Shown: positions 1 through 9,663, counted from the first letter of the stretch. The stretch: DNA of 64,000 bases from Pseudomonas sp. P8_241 (GCF_034008315.1 NZ_CP125377.1:6326501-6390500), one strand, 5' to 3'. Program-made: numbers and translations. Notes: generated by a model from the sequence alone, not told the origin.

Positions 1-96
1 GGAGCGAGCTTGCTCGCGATGACAGCGAGCGCGCCGCGGGGGGCCAGGGTTGTAGCGTTTTCGTTAACGATCCATCGCGAGCAAGCTCGCTCCTAC
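1..96. repeat. REP-like inverted repeat (GAGCGAGC type)
   Basis: Two arms, GGAGCGAGCTTGCTCGCGA at the left edge and TCGCGAGCAAGCTCGCTCC at about 75-93, face each other around a spacer containing GTTAACGAT. The same arms and inner GTTAACGAT recur near 15992-16093 and 59968-60002. The left arm may be cut by the window edge. Confidence 0.85.
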
Positions 97-120
97 AAGA
101 AGGGAAAATCGCCAGACAAC

Positions 121-147
121 AAAAAGCCCCGACGGGTCGGGGCTTTG
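121..147 (-). terminator. Rho-independent terminator of gcvT-gcvH
   Basis: Perfect GC-rich hairpin AAAGCCCCGAC / GTCGGGGCTTT, placed 16 bases after the gcvH stop codon. On the minus strand the stem is followed by TTTTTGTTG. Confidence 0.9.
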
Positions 148-162
148 GGGTGACGCTTAAGC

Positions 163-546
163 TTATTCGCCGATGGCGGCCTGGTAACCGGCGGCATCGA
201 GCAGCTTGTCCAGATCAGTGGCATTGCTTGGCTTGATCTTGAAGATCCACGCTCCGTACGGGTCGGAGTTGAGCAATTCCGGGTTGGCGCCCAGCTCTTC
301 GTTGACTGCGATCACTTCACCGGCAATCGGCGAGTAGATGTCGGAAGCGGCTTTAACCGATTCAACGACACCCGCCTGATCTTGAGCAGCAAATACGTTG
401 CCGACTTCGGTCAACTCAACAAATACCACATCACCCAGCGCTTCCTGCGCGTGATCGCTGATGCCCACGGTGACGGTGCCATCGGCTTCCAGACGTGCCC
501 ATTCGTGACTTTCGGCAAAACGCAGGTCGGCAGGGATATCGCTCAT
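163..546 (-). CDS. gcvH: Glycine cleavage system H protein
   Basis: 127 aa, the usual H-protein length. It is the lipoyl carrier of the glycine cleavage complex, passing the aminomethyl group from the P protein to the T protein and electrons to dihydrolipoyl dehydrogenase. The lipoylation lysine is K65 in the motif [11 protein letters not shown], followed by YSPIAGEV typical of biotinyl/lipoyl-like folds. It lies 48 bases downstream of gcvT on the same strand and ahead of a terminator, so the two form an operon. No gcvP is in the window. In Pseudomonas a second gcv set often exists, so paralogue number (gcvH1 or gcvH2) cannot be given here. Confidence 0.96.
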   Translation of the reverse strand: MSDIPADLRFAESHEWARLEADGTVTVGISDHAQEALGDVVFVELTEVGNVFAAQDQAGVVESVKAASDIYSPIAGEVIAVNEELGANPELLNSDPYGAWIFKIKPSNATDLDKLLDAAGYQAAIGE

Positions 547-594
547 GTTCTGTGTCCTCAGGAAATGTCAGCGGTCGTTAACCGCTGGAAAAGA

Positions 595-1677
595 TTAGAT
601 CAAGGTTTTGCCGTGGCGAACGAAGGTCGGTTTGACCACTCGGACCGGGTACCACTTGCCACGGATTTCCACTTCGGCGCGGTCGGCTGTTGCCATCGGC
701 ACGCGCGCCAGTGCAATCGACTTGCTAAGCGTAGGAGAGAAACTACCACTGGTGATCTCCCCTTCGCCAACATCGGCTATGCGAACCACCTGATGAGCGC
801 GCAAAACTCCGCGTTCTTCAAGGACCAGCCCTACCAGTTTGTGCTGGATCCCGGCAGCCTTTTCCGCTTCCAGTGCCGAGCGGCCGATGAACTGGCGCGA
901 GGCCGGTTCCCAGGCGATGCTCCAGGCCATGTTGGAGGCCAAAGGCGAAACGTCTTGTTGAATGTCTTGACCGTAGAGGTTCATGCCGGCCTCGACGCGC
1001 AAGGTATCCCGGGCACCGAGGCCTATCGGAGAGATTCCGGCACCAACCAGGTCGTTGAAAAATCCCGGCGCCTGATCGGCGGGAAGAATGATTTCCAGCC
1101 CATCCTCACCGGTATAACCGGTGCGAGCGATAAACCAGTCCCCGTCGGGCTGCCCTTCGAAAGGCTTGAGTAGCTGGATCAGGTTGCTGCGGGACTGGCT
1201 CACCAGTTCCGCAATTTTCTGGCGGGCGTGGGGGCCTTGAATGGCCAGCATCGCCATTTCGGAGCGCTCGCTCAGCTGCACATCAAAGCCGTCGCGATGG
1301 GATGATATCCACGCCATGTCCTGATCGCGAGTGGACGCATTGACCACCAGGCGATAACCCTCGTCGAGGCGATAGACGATCATGTCGTCGACGATACCGC
1401 CCTGCTCGTTGAGCATGGCGCTGTACAACGCACGGCCAGGGCTGTGCAGGCGCTCGACATCATTGGCCAGCAAATGCTGAAGCCAGGCTTTGGCCTGGAG
1501 GCCGCCGACATCGATCACGGTCATGTGGGATACATCGAAGACACCGCAATCGCGGCGCACCTGATGGTGCTCCTCGACCTGCGATCCATAATGCAGAGGC
1601 ATGTCCCAACCGCCAAAATCGACCATCTTCGCGCCGAGGGCGAGATGAAGGTCATACAGAGGCGTACGCTGTCCCAT
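595..1677 (-). CDS. gcvT: Glycine cleavage system aminomethyltransferase (T protein)
   Basis: 360 aa, close to the 364 aa of the E. coli enzyme. It releases ammonia from the aminomethyl group on lipoyl-GcvH and forms 5,10-methylene-tetrahydrofolate. The N-terminal [10 protein letters not shown] motif and [10 protein letters not shown] (about 93-102, including the Asp that corresponds to the folate-binding catalytic Asp) are present. The C-terminal GCV_T barrel ends in a conserved [12 protein letters not shown] stretch. First gene of a two-gene operon with gcvH. The start has a good ribosome site (AAGGAGAAACCC before ATG). Confidence 0.96.
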   Translation of the reverse strand: MGQRTPLYDLHLALGAKMVDFGGWDMPLHYGSQVEEHHQVRRDCGVFDVSHMTVIDVGGLQAKAWLQHLLANDVERLHSPGRALYSAMLNEQGGIVDDMIVYRLDEGYRLVVNASTRDQDMAWISSHRDGFDVQLSERSEMAMLAIQGPHARQKIAELVSQSRSNLIQLLKPFEGQPDGDWFIARTGYTGEDGLEIILPADQAPGFFNDLVGAGISPIGLGARDTLRVEAGMNLYGQDIQQDVSPLASNMAWSIAWEPASRQFIGRSALEAEKAAGIQHKLVGLVLEERGVLRAHQVVRIADVGEGEITSGSFSPTLSKSIALARVPMATADRAEVEIRGKWYPVRVVKPTFVRHGKTLI

Positions 1678-1830
1678 GGGTTTCTCCTTCCGGGCGTGGC
1701 GAAGGTGCGGACAAGTGCTGCGGCTTGAATACCTTGAAAAAAAGGCTTTCAGCCGATTTCAGCTACCTGGTCTGTCAGACGGACCGCACCGAATGCCGCG
1801 CATTGTAGCCGCAAGGTGTAGGACTGGCAC

Positions 1831-3453
1831 CTAGGTGTTTCGATGCGCCGAACGTCGGATCAATCCGATGACCGGTAACAAGCCTACCAACACCAGTGTC
1901 AGCGCCGGCAAAGACGCCCTCGCCCACTCACCTTCGCTGGTCATTTCAAAGATCCGCACAGCCAGCGTGTCCCAGCCAAACGGACGCATCAGCAAGGTCG
2001 CGGGCATTTCCTTGAGTACATCGACAAAAACCAGCAAGGCTGCGCTCAAGGTGCCGGGTAGCAACAACGGCAGATACACTTTGAAAAACAGTCGCGGCCC
2101 ACTAACACCAAGGCTACGTGCCGCTTCGGGCAAAGAGGGCCGTATACGCGCCAGACTGCTTTCAAGCGGTCCGTATGCCACGGCGATAAAACGCACCAGA
2201 TACGCCAGCAATAGCGCCGCCAGGCTGCCGAGCAGCAACGGCTTGCCGGCTGCGCCAAGCCAACCGGAGAGCGGAACCACCAGCTCACGATCCAGGTAAC
2301 TGAACGCCAGCATGATCGAGACAGCCAGCACCGAGCCGGGCAAGGCGTACCCCAGATTAGCCAGGCTGACCCCCGCCCGGATCCCTCGGGTCGGTGCCAG
2401 GCGCCGGGCAAACGCAAGAACCAGGGCGACGCTCACGGTAATCAACGCGGCCATCGCTCCCAGATACAAGGTGTGCACGATCAACCCGGTGTAACGCTCA
2501 TCAAGATCCAGGCGCCCGCGCTGCCAGAACCAGACAACCAGTTGCAGCATCGGAATGACGAAGGCGCAGGCAAACACCAGTGCGCACCAGGTCATGGCCG
2601 CCAGCGCCTTGAATCCTCGCAAGTGATACAACGCCTTGACCCGTGGACGCTCGTTGCTCGCCCGGTTGGCTCCGCGAGCACGGCGTTCGCCGTACAGCAC
2701 GACCATCACCACCAGGAGCAACAAGCTGGCCAATTGCGCGGCAGAGGACAGGCTGAAAAATCCGTACCAGGTCTTGTAGATAGCCGTGGTGAAGGTGTCG
2801 AAGTTGAACACCGACACAGCCCCGAAGTCCGCCAGGGTTTCCATCAGCGCCAACGCAACACCCGCGCCAATGGCCGGCCGCGCCATCGGCAATGCCACAC
2901 GCCAGAACGCCTGCCACGGCGACTGTCCCAGGACCCGCGCCGCTTCCATCAGGCCTTTGCCTTGGGCGAGGAACGCGGTGCGCGCCAGCAGATATACGTA
3001 GGGATAGAACACCAGCACGAGCACGACAATTACGCCGCCCGTGGAGCGCACACGTGGCAGACGCAGCCCAGTACCAAACCATTCGCGCAGCAGAGACTGC
3101 ACCGGCCCGGCGAAATCCAGCAGGCCGACGAAGACGAAGGCCAGCACGTAGGCAGGAATGGCGAACGGCAGCATCAACGCCCAATCAAGCCAGCGTCGAC
3201 CGGGGAACTCGCAAAGGCTGGTCAGCCAGGCAAGGCTCACGCCTAGAAGCGTCACACCCACACCGACGCCCAACACCAGCGTCAGCGTATTGCCCAACAA
3301 CCGTGGCATCTGCGTGTCCCAGAGGTGGGACCAGATCTGTTGATCGATGGTTTGCCAGGACAGCAGCAGCACGCTCAGGGGCAGCAGAACCAACGCAGCG
3401 ATGGCGAAGACCAGGGGATACCAGCGGCGTTGGGCGGGGTGGGCCAAGGACAA
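1831..3453 (-). CDS. Ferric iron ABC transporter permease (FbpB/HitB type)
   Basis: 540 aa double-length inner-membrane permease with two BPD_transp_1 domains, about 12 predicted hydrophobic segments and two EAA loops (EAARVLGQSPW from residue 170 and EAARSLGVSG from residue 443) that dock the ATPase. Tandem fused permeases of this size are characteristic of the FbpB/SfuB/HitB ferric iron family. It follows the iron-binding protein gene at 3649-4653 on the same strand, but a REP element and a strong hairpin lie between them. No ATPase gene is adjacent; the next gene downstream is gcvT. Substrate assignment is by family and by the neighbouring binding protein. Confidence 0.88.
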   Translation of the reverse strand: MSLAHPAQRRWYPLVFAIAALVLLPLSVLLLSWQTIDQQIWSHLWDTQMPRLLGNTLTLVLGVGVGVTLLGVSLAWLTSLCEFPGRRWLDWALMLPFAIPAYVLAFVFVGLLDFAGPVQSLLREWFGTGLRLPRVRSTGGVIVVLVLVFYPYVYLLARTAFLAQGKGLMEAARVLGQSPWQAFWRVALPMARPAIGAGVALALMETLADFGAVSVFNFDTFTTAIYKTWYGFFSLSSAAQLASLLLLVVMVVLYGERRARGANRASNERPRVKALYHLRGFKALAAMTWCALVFACAFVIPMLQLVVWFWQRGRLDLDERYTGLIVHTLYLGAMAALITVSVALVLAFARRLAPTRGIRAGVSLANLGYALPGSVLAVSIMLAFSYLDRELVVPLSGWLGAAGKPLLLGSLAALLLAYLVRFIAVAYGPLESSLARIRPSLPEAARSLGVSGPRLFFKVYLPLLLPGTLSAALLVFVDVLKEMPATLLMRPFGWDTLAVRIFEMTSEGEWARASLPALTLVLVGLLPVIGLIRRSAHRNT

Positions 3454-3500
3454 AGCTCTCTAAACGATGAAATGGTCAGAATTGGAAGTGGATAGATTTT

Positions 3501-3583
3501 GTAGGAGCTGGCTTGCCAGCGAAGACGGCCGAAAGATCGCTGCAACACGCAAGAACGCCTTCGCCAGCAAGCAGGCTCCTACA
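3501..3583. repeat. REP-like inverted repeat
   Basis: Imperfect palindrome with arms GTAGGAGCTGGCTTGCCAGCGA and TCGCCAGCAAGCAGGCTCCTAC, located between the iron-binding protein gene and its permease gene. Same family as 12061-12126, 22287-22371 and 56227-56318. Confidence 0.85.
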
Positions 3584-3603
3584 GGAGCAAAACGCGGGGC
3601 GCA

Positions 3604-3632
3604 CAAACAAAACGCCCCGCATAGGCGGGGCG
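3604..3632 (-). terminator. Terminator after the ferric-binding protein gene
   Basis: Hairpin CGCCCCGC-ATAG-GCGGGGCG followed on the minus strand by TTTTGTTTG, 16 bases after the stop of the binding-protein gene. It would let the binding protein be made in excess over the permease downstream. Confidence 0.85.
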
Positions 3633-3648
3633 CAGTATAACGGGCGAC

Positions 3649-4653
3649 TCAGTTCCAGCCAGCGCGATCCATCAGGCGAATCGCTTCGGCTTGGCGCTTG
3701 CCGGCGATTTCCACAGGCAAGGTATCGGCAATGAACTTGCCCCAGGCCGCGACTTCAGCCGATGGCTGCACAGCCGGGTTGGCCGGGAACTCCTGGTTCA
3801 CATCGGCGAAGATTTTCTGCGCCTCAGGCGTAGTCATCCACTCCACCAGCGCCTTGGCCGCTTCCGGGTGCGGGGCGTACTTGGTCAGGCCGATACCCGA
3901 CAAGTTGACGTGCACGCCCCGGTCGGCCTGGTTTGGCCAGAACAGTTTTACCGGCAGGTCCGGTTTCTGCTTGTGCAGGCGGCCGTAGTAGTAGGTGTTG
4001 ACGATGCCGACGTCGCACTGACCGGCATTGATCGCCTCCAGTACCGCGACGTCGTCGGAGAACACGTCGGTCGACAGGTTGTTGACCCAACCCTTGAGAA
4101 TTTTCTCGGTCTTCTCGGCGCCGTGCACTTCGATCATGGTAGCGGTCAGGGACTGGTTGTAGACCTTCTTCGCCGTGCGCAGGCACAAGCGACCTTCCCA
4201 GTTTTTGTCGGCCAGCGCTTCGTAGGTGGTCAGTTCGCCCGGTTTCACGCGGTCAGTGGAATAGGCGATGGTCCGTGCCCGCAGGCTCAGACCGGTCCAG
4301 GCGTGGGAAGCGGCGCGATATTGCAGCGGTATGTTGGTGTCGATGGTCTTCGAGGTGAACGGCTGGAGGATGCCCATCTGCTCGGCCTGCCAGAGGTTAC
4401 CGGCATCGACGGTCAGCAGCAGGTCGGCCGTGGCATTCTCGCCCTCGGCCTTGATGCGCTGCATCAGCGGCGCTTCCTTGTCGGTGATGAACTTCACCTT
4501 TACACCGGTCTTGGCGGTGTAGGCATCGAAGACTGGCTTGATCAGCTCGTCGATCCGCGAGGAATAGACCACCACCTCGTCAGCAGCCTGAGCGGCGGTG
4601 CTGCCGATCAGGGTCAGGGCGATTGCGGTCAGTAGACGCTTCGGTGCCAACAT
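3649..4653 (-). CDS. Periplasmic ferric iron-binding protein (FbpA/HitA type)
   Basis: 334 aa with a Sec signal peptide ([17 protein letters not shown], predicted cut after AQA near residue 23). The mature part begins DEVVVYSSR, as in the FbpA/SfuA/HitA bacterial transferrins. The tandem-tyrosine iron-binding motif NTYYYGR is present at about residue 220. It delivers periplasmic Fe(III) to the inner-membrane permease encoded just downstream. A partial Fur-box-like sequence lies upstream. The length fits the family. Confidence 0.92.
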   Translation of the reverse strand: MLAPKRLLTAIALTLIGSTAAQAADEVVVYSSRIDELIKPVFDAYTAKTGVKVKFITDKEAPLMQRIKAEGENATADLLLTVDAGNLWQAEQMGILQPFTSKTIDTNIPLQYRAASHAWTGLSLRARTIAYSTDRVKPGELTTYEALADKNWEGRLCLRTAKKVYNQSLTATMIEVHGAEKTEKILKGWVNNLSTDVFSDDVAVLEAINAGQCDVGIVNTYYYGRLHKQKPDLPVKLFWPNQADRGVHVNLSGIGLTKYAPHPEAAKALVEWMTTPEAQKIFADVNQEFPANPAVQPSAEVAAWGKFIADTLPVEIAGKRQAEAIRLMDRAGWN

Positions 4654-4683
4654 GGGAGCGGTCTCTCGATTGAAAAAATGAGG

Positions 4684-4702
4684 CCAAATGATAAGGACTC
4701 AC
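4684..4702 (-). promoter_or_regulatory. Possible Fur box upstream of the iron-binding protein gene
   Basis: CCAAATGATAAGGACTCAC matches the 19-bp Fur consensus at about 11 of 19 positions, with an intact AATGATAA core. It sits 31 bases upstream of the start codon of an iron-uptake gene, where a Fur operator would be expected. The match is only moderate, so this is a candidate. Confidence 0.35.
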
Positions 4703-4788
4703 ATTTCCCTTCTCAATCGAACAGTTTGCGGAGGAGTTACCAGATGTTGCACAACCGCAAATCCCACCGCACTCGCTGTAGGAGAACC

Positions 4789-6012
4789 TCAGGCTTTGGC
4801 GAGCGCTGGCAAATCGCCGATCAGCCCTAACGCCTCACGCACAAACAACGCCTTGGCCTCGGGCATCTGGTCAACCATCTTCAACCCGGTATTGCGCAAC
4901 CAGCGCACCGGCAGCGGATCGGCCTGGAACAACCGCTCGAAGCCTTCCATCGCGGCCATCAACGCCAGGTTGTGCGGCATGCGACGACGCTCAAACCGGC
5001 TGAGCACCTTTACATCCGCAAGCCGCTCGCCTCTGGCAGCGGCTTGCAACAGCACTTCAGCCAACACCGCAGCATCGAGAAATCCAAGGTTCACACCTTG
5101 CCCGGCCAGTGGGTGAATGGTGTGGGCCGCATCGCCGATCAACGCCAGGCCTTCAGCCACATAGCGCTTGGCATGGCGTTGACGCAGCGGCACACACAAT
5201 CGTGGATCGGCACTGAGGACTTCACCGAGCCGCCCTTCGAAGGCCCGCTCAAGCGCCTTGCAGAACCCCTCGTCGTCCATTGCCATCAGGCGATCAGCCT
5301 CGCCTGGCGTGGTCGACCAGACAATTGAACACCAATCCTGTTGACCATCCCGCCCCAGCGGCAGGAAGGCCAAAGGACCGTCGTCGGTAAATCGCTGCCA
5401 GGCCGTCATTTGATGAGGTTTCGAGCAACGCACACTGGTGACGATCGCGTGGTGCAGGTAATCCCACTCGCGCGTCGCGACACCGGTCAGGCGTCGCACC
5501 GCCGAATTGGCGCCGTCCGCCGCGATCACCAGCGGCGCGCGCAAGGTGCGGCCATCGGCCAGGGTCAGCAGCCAGTCGTCACCGGAGCGGCGCATCTGCT
5601 CCAGGCGCGCGTTGGCCAGCATCCCCAGGTCGCCATCGTGCAATCGATCAAGCAAGGCATCCTGAACAACGCGGTTCTCGACGATATGCCCCAGCACGTC
5701 GGCATGCACGCTGGCGGCCGAGAAGTGGATCTGCCCGGTGCCGCTGCCGTCCCAGACGTGCATGTCGGTGTAAGGGGCACTGCGGCGTTTGACGATACCG
5801 TCCCATACGCCCAGGCGCTCGAGAATCCGCTGGCTTGCCGCCGACAAGGCGCTCACCCGCGGTTCAAACGGCGCCTGGTCGTCGAAGCGCTTGACGCTCA
5901 ACGGGCTGCCGTCCAGCAGCAGCACTTCCAGCCCGCTGTCCTGCAACGCCAGCGCCAGGGCGCTACCAACCATTCCTGCCCCGACAATCAGCAGATCTGC
6001 GCGCATTTCCAT
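4789..6012 (-). CDS. ubiI: FAD-dependent ubiquinone biosynthesis hydroxylase, UbiI/VisC type
   Basis: 407 aa flavoprotein monooxygenase. The N-terminal dinucleotide-binding motif is LLIVGAGMVGSALALALQDSG and the second FAD motif is GDAAHTIHPLAGQGVNLGF near residue 295, which is the UbiI/VisC form (the UbiH neighbour has GNAAH instead). UbiI adds the C5 hydroxyl to the ring of the prenylated phenol in coenzyme Q synthesis. It ends a minus-strand operon pepP - ubiH - DUF4442 - ubiI, starting 3 bases after the DUF4442 stop. Assignment between UbiI and UbiF by motif and synteny. Confidence 0.88.
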   Translation of the reverse strand: MEMRADLLIVGAGMVGSALALALQDSGLEVLLLDGSPLSVKRFDDQAPFEPRVSALSAASQRILERLGVWDGIVKRRSAPYTDMHVWDGSGTGQIHFSAASVHADVLGHIVENRVVQDALLDRLHDGDLGMLANARLEQMRRSGDDWLLTLADGRTLRAPLVIAADGANSAVRRLTGVATREWDYLHHAIVTSVRCSKPHQMTAWQRFTDDGPLAFLPLGRDGQQDWCSIVWSTTPGEADRLMAMDDEGFCKALERAFEGRLGEVLSADPRLCVPLRQRHAKRYVAEGLALIGDAAHTIHPLAGQGVNLGFLDAAVLAEVLLQAAARGERLADVKVLSRFERRRMPHNLALMAAMEGFERLFQADPLPVRWLRNTGLKMVDQMPEAKALFVREALGLIGDLPALAKA

Positions 6013-6015
6013 GCT

Positions 6016-6501
6016 TTAAGCCTGTCTCTCTTGCGGCTTGAGCCGCACGTAAAGGGTTTTCCCGACCCGGGCCACGAGGTGGCCAGCGCCGTCGTGAATA
6101 TCGACTTGCAATTGCGGCAGGTATTTTTCGCCATTGGCCGTCTGCCGGCGGATCTCATCGAGCAAGGTGTCGTCGATGGTGAAGCGGGCGAAGACCGGAC
6201 CTTTGCCCGGCGAGATGAAATCGATGTCGGCGGCTTTGTCCCAGACGATGTATTGGCGTCCGAGGTTTTCCATCAGCATCAACATGAAAAACGGATCGAC
6301 CATCGAGTACAGGCTGCCCCCGAACTGGGTACCGACGTAATTGCGGTTGTACCAGGTCAGGCCCATGCTCACCCGGACATCCCGGAAGTCATCGCTGATG
6401 TGTTGCACCCGCACGCCCGCGCCCAGGTATGGCGGATAGAAGCTCATGAAGCGGCGCATCAATCGCGCCTTGCCGATTTTGCGAGTCAGCCACTTAAGCA
6501 T
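6016..6501 (-). CDS. DUF4442 (hotdog-fold, thioesterase-like) protein in the ubi operon
   Basis: 161 aa starting MLKWLTRKIGKARLMRRFMS. The open frame extends further upstream but that part is antisense-frame sequence inside ubiH; the chosen ATG overlaps the ubiH stop as ATGCTTAA, as expected for coupled translation. The central stretch with NRNYVGTQFGGSLYSMVDP resembles DUF4442/PaaI-like hotdog proteins, which often act on acyl-CoA thioesters. Position between ubiH and ubiI, with 3 bases to the next start, suggests a link to quinone or lipid metabolism, but no reaction is established from the sequence. Confidence 0.85.
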   Translation of the reverse strand: MLKWLTRKIGKARLMRRFMSFYPPYLGAGVRVQHISDDFRDVRVSMGLTWYNRNYVGTQFGGSLYSMVDPFFMLMLMENLGRQYIVWDKAADIDFISPGKGPVFARFTIDDTLLDEIRRQTANGEKYLPQLQVDIHDGAGHLVARVGKTLYVRLKPQERQA

Positions 6502-7681
6502 CAGGACGAGTACCCAAACCCATGGCCTGGCGAGCGAACCAGCGCTTGGCCGGGGGCAGCAGGTCGAGACCGAGCAAGCCAATGTTGCGCCCCAGGGACA
6601 CCAGCGGCTGGGTGCTGCCGAACAGCCGCGTGACCTGATCGGAGAAGCCCACGGTGAGGTCCTGATCGAGGCGCTGATGTTCGCGGTACGCCTGCAACGT
6701 GGCGAAATCGCCCAGTGGTTTTTCACTGGCGAGCAAGGCATCGGCCAACGCCTGAGCATCACGCAGGGACAGGTTGAAACCCTGGCCGGCAATCGGGTGC
6801 AGGCTGTGAGCGGCGTTGCCGAGCACGGCCAGATGCGCACGCACCTGCTCCTCGGCCTCCACCAGCGTCAACGGATACAGATGCCGCGCTCCGACCTGTT
6901 TCAACGTGCCGAGGCGATAGCCGAACACGCCCTGCAACTCGCTGAGAAAACTGCGTTCATCGAGGGCCGCGAGCCGTTGCGCGTCCATCCCCAGACGGGT
7001 CCAGACCAGCGCACAGCGATTGTCCGGCAGCGGCAGCAATGCCATTGGACCGTCATCGGTGAAGCGCTCGAACGCCATGCCGTTGTGGGATTCGCTCGGG
7101 GTGATGTTGGCAATCAGCGCGCTCTGGTTGTACGGGCGCTTCTTGATGCCGATCCCCAGTTGCTCGCGCAGACCGGAACGACCGCCATCGGCGAGCACCG
7201 CGAGGTCGCACTCCAGAGTGGTTTCATCGTTGAGGGTCAGGCGATAGCCATCGGTCAGCGGCTCCATGCGCGTAACTTCCGCCGGGCAACGCCAGCTGAT
7301 CACATCCTTGTCCAGGCCTTGCCACAGGCATTGGCCCAGCCAAGCGTTTTCAACCACATAACCCAGCGCGGGAACGCCCTCTTCCATGGCCGACAGCCGC
7401 GCAGTGGAAAAACGGCCACGGTCGGACACATGAATCTGCTTGATCGGTTCGGCGCGACGGGAAATTTCCTGCCAGATGCCCAACCGCTGGTAAATCTGCC
7501 GAGAACCGAAGGACAACGCCGAAGAACGGGCGTCGTAACTCGGTTGATACGTGTCGCCAGGGGCAAACGGTTCGATCAGCACGATCTTCCAGCCCCGGGC
7601 CTTGGCCCCGGCCTGTAAAGCCAACGCCAGGCTCGCACCGACCAGACCGCCACCGATAATTGCCAGATTGACTCGACTCAT
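6494..7681 (-). CDS. ubiH: 2-octaprenyl-6-methoxyphenol hydroxylase
   Basis: 395 aa FAD monooxygenase of coenzyme Q synthesis. N-terminal motif NLAIIGGGLVGASLALALQ; second motif GNAAHSLHPIAGQGFNL near residue 285, the Asn variant seen in UbiH. UbiH adds the C1 hydroxyl to the ring. Start overlaps the pepP stop by ATGA, and the pepP-ubiH pair is conserved across gammaproteobacteria, which supports the choice of UbiH for this copy and UbiI for the one at 4789-6012. Confidence 0.93.
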   Translation of the reverse strand: MSRVNLAIIGGGLVGASLALALQAGAKARGWKIVLIEPFAPGDTYQPSYDARSSALSFGSRQIYQRLGIWQEISRRAEPIKQIHVSDRGRFSTARLSAMEEGVPALGYVVENAWLGQCLWQGLDKDVISWRCPAEVTRMEPLTDGYRLTLNDETTLECDLAVLADGGRSGLREQLGIGIKKRPYNQSALIANITPSESHNGMAFERFTDDGPMALLPLPDNRCALVWTRLGMDAQRLAALDERSFLSELQGVFGYRLGTLKQVGARHLYPLTLVEAEEQVRAHLAVLGNAAHSLHPIAGQGFNLSLRDAQALADALLASEKPLGDFATLQAYREHQRLDQDLTVGFSDQVTRLFGSTQPLVSLGRNIGLLGLDLLPPAKRWFARQAMGLGTRPDA

Positions 7682-9012
7682 GCGGCTTGCGTCCGCGCTT
7701 GAGCCATCAGGGCCTCGATCTCGGCAACCGTTTTCGGCACGCCACGGGTCAAGATTTCACAGCCGGTTTTAGTGACCACTACGTCGTCCTCGATGCGCAC
7801 GCCAATGCCACGCCATTTTTTTGCGACTTTCTGATTGTCCGTAGCAATGTAAATGCCCGGCTCCACGGTCAGCGCCATGCCGACTTCCAGAACGCGCCAT
7901 TCGCCACCGACCTTGTATTCGCCGACATCATGCACGTCCATCCCCAGCCAATGCCCGGCCCGGTGCATGTAAAAGGCCTTGTAGGCTTCGCTGGCGATCA
8001 ACTCGTCGATGTCACCCTCAAGCAGGCCGAGTTTGACCAGACCGGCCGTGATGACCCGGACCGTCGCTTCGTGCGCCTGATTCCAGTGCTTGTTCGGTGC
8101 GATTTCGGCGAAGGCCGCTTCCTGGGAAGCCAGTACCAACTCGTAAATCGCTTTCTGTTCCGCTGAATACTTGCCGCTGACAGGAAAGGTGCGGGTGATA
8201 TCACTGGCGTAGCAATCGATCTCGCAACCGGCGTCGATCAACACCAGGTCACCGTCCTTGAGCACCGCATCATTCTGCTGGTAATGCAGGATGCAGCTGT
8301 TGCGTCCCGCCGCGACGATCGAACCATAGGCCGGCATTTTCGCTCCGCCCTTGCGGAATTCGTAATCAAGCTCCGCTTCCAGACTGAATTCGTGCAGCCC
8401 GGCGCGGCAAGCCTGCATGGCCCGAATGTGCGCTTGGGCGGAAATCCGCGCGGCCTCGCGCATCACCTTCACTTCTGTCGTCGATTTATACAGGCGCATG
8501 TCGTGAAGCAGATGATCCAGGGCAACGTATTCGTTCGGTGGCTGGGCGCCGAGGTTGGCCTTGGAGCGGATCACGTTGATCCAGTCCATCAGGTGACGGT
8601 CGAATTCGGGGTTGCTGCCCATCGCCGAATACACCCGGTCGCGACCTTCGATCAGGCCCGGCAGGATGTCGTCGATATCGGTGATAGGGAATGCGTCGTC
8701 AGCGCCGAAATCGCGAATAGCGCCCTCTTGCCCCGCACGCAGACCATCCCACAACTCGCGTTCGGCGTTGCGTTCGCGGCAGAACAGGATGTATTCGCCA
8801 TGCACGCGCCCCGGCATTAACACCAGCACAGCCTGAGGCTCGGGAAAACCGCTGAGGTATTGGAAATCACTGTCCTGGCGGTAGACGTGCTCGACATCGC
8901 GGTTGCGGATGGCAACTGCGGCGGCGGGCAGAATGGCGATGCTGTTGGGTTCCATCTGCGCCATCAAGGCCTTGCGGCGACGGCTGTATTCCGATTTCGG
9001 GATATGGATCAT
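7678..9012 (-). CDS. pepP: Xaa-Pro aminopeptidase P
   Basis: 444 aa, the normal length for PepP. It removes N-terminal residues preceding proline. The dimetal-binding residues of the M24 family are visible: IDAGCEIDCYASDITRTF (two Asp), the GHWLGMDVHD histidines, LTVEPGIYI (Glu) and GVRIEDDVVV (Glu). The N-terminal aminopeptidase-P domain covers about the first 130 residues. First gene of the coupled pepP-ubiH-DUF4442-ubiI run, 27 bases after ygfB. Confidence 0.96.
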   Translation of the reverse strand: MIHIPKSEYSRRRKALMAQMEPNSIAILPAAAVAIRNRDVEHVYRQDSDFQYLSGFPEPQAVLVLMPGRVHGEYILFCRERNAERELWDGLRAGQEGAIRDFGADDAFPITDIDDILPGLIEGRDRVYSAMGSNPEFDRHLMDWINVIRSKANLGAQPPNEYVALDHLLHDMRLYKSTTEVKVMREAARISAQAHIRAMQACRAGLHEFSLEAELDYEFRKGGAKMPAYGSIVAAGRNSCILHYQQNDAVLKDGDLVLIDAGCEIDCYASDITRTFPVSGKYSAEQKAIYELVLASQEAAFAEIAPNKHWNQAHEATVRVITAGLVKLGLLEGDIDELIASEAYKAFYMHRAGHWLGMDVHDVGEYKVGGEWRVLEVGMALTVEPGIYIATDNQKVAKKWRGIGVRIEDDVVVTKTGCEILTRGVPKTVAEIEALMAQARTQAA

Positions 9013-9039
9013 GGGCAGATGGTTTTCCCTTTCTTACGA

Positions 9040-9597
9040 TTAATGCAAAGACGGTTTGGCAGCGGCCGGTACGTCTTTTTTGGTCTCGGAGAACAACAGC
9101 AGCGGCGCGACGCGCAGGTACTCCATGACTTCCATATAGTCGTTTTCACCGTCGTCGGACTCCTCCAGGGCGTCTTGCACCTGGGAAATGGCCGCCAGAT
9201 CCTGCAGAACCTCAGTGGCCTCAGTGCTCAGGGCGCTGCTGTCACGGCAGTTCAGGCCGAAGCCACTGAGGAAACCCTGGCACCATTGGCCCAGGGCGGC
9301 GGCACGCTCCGTGAGCGGCGCATCGTCGGTCGGCAGCAACAAAACGACAGTTACGTCATCGCCGGTGAGCTCTCCCTTTACCATCTCTTGCAAACCGATC
9401 AAGGCGCTGCGAACGTTGTCCTGCGGCTCGTTTTCGAGCAGTTCGGCCGCATCGATCAGCCAGCCTTCTGGCTCGAAACCAGCGCCGGCGCAGCTGCGGC
9501 CGAGCAGCAGTCCATGCAATTCGGCAGGTGAGACGTTATGGCCGCTGGAAGTCAGCAGGGTGGCGAAGGCTTGGTACGGGGAATTCTGAATGGTCAT
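9040..9597 (-). CDS. ygfB: YgfB/YecA (UPF0149) family protein
   Basis: 185 aa all-helical UPF0149 protein with the family pattern [11 protein letters not shown] near residue 25 and [14 protein letters not shown] near residue 105, followed by an acidic patch [19 protein letters not shown]. In P. aeruginosa the orthologue next to pepP is reported to repress ampDh3 expression through AlpA and so affects beta-lactam resistance; that is literature knowledge, not something the sequence shows. It stands 27 bases upstream of pepP and may be the operon's first gene. Confidence 0.9.
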   Translation of the reverse strand: MTIQNSPYQAFATLLTSSGHNVSPAELHGLLLGRSCAGAGFEPEGWLIDAAELLENEPQDNVRSALIGLQEMVKGELTGDDVTVVLLLPTDDAPLTERAAALGQWCQGFLSGFGLNCRDSSALSTEATEVLQDLAAISQVQDALEESDDGENDYMEVMEYLRVAPLLLFSETKKDVPAAAKPSLH

Positions 9598-9663
9598 GGG
9601 CAGCTAGGCGCCAGACGGCGCTATGTCTAGAATGAAGGCCTTGTATCCTACATCGACTACCCC

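Noticed and set aside
382-1173. Long open frame opposite gcvH and gcvT
   Set aside because: It is an antisense shadow of two certain genes; the predicted protein has no domain pattern and is rich in Arg, His and Gly as shadow frames in GC-rich DNA are.
1678-1830. Glycine riboswitch before gcvT
   Set aside because: The leader is short and I see no tandem glycine-aptamer core (paired GGA-GA loops) in it.
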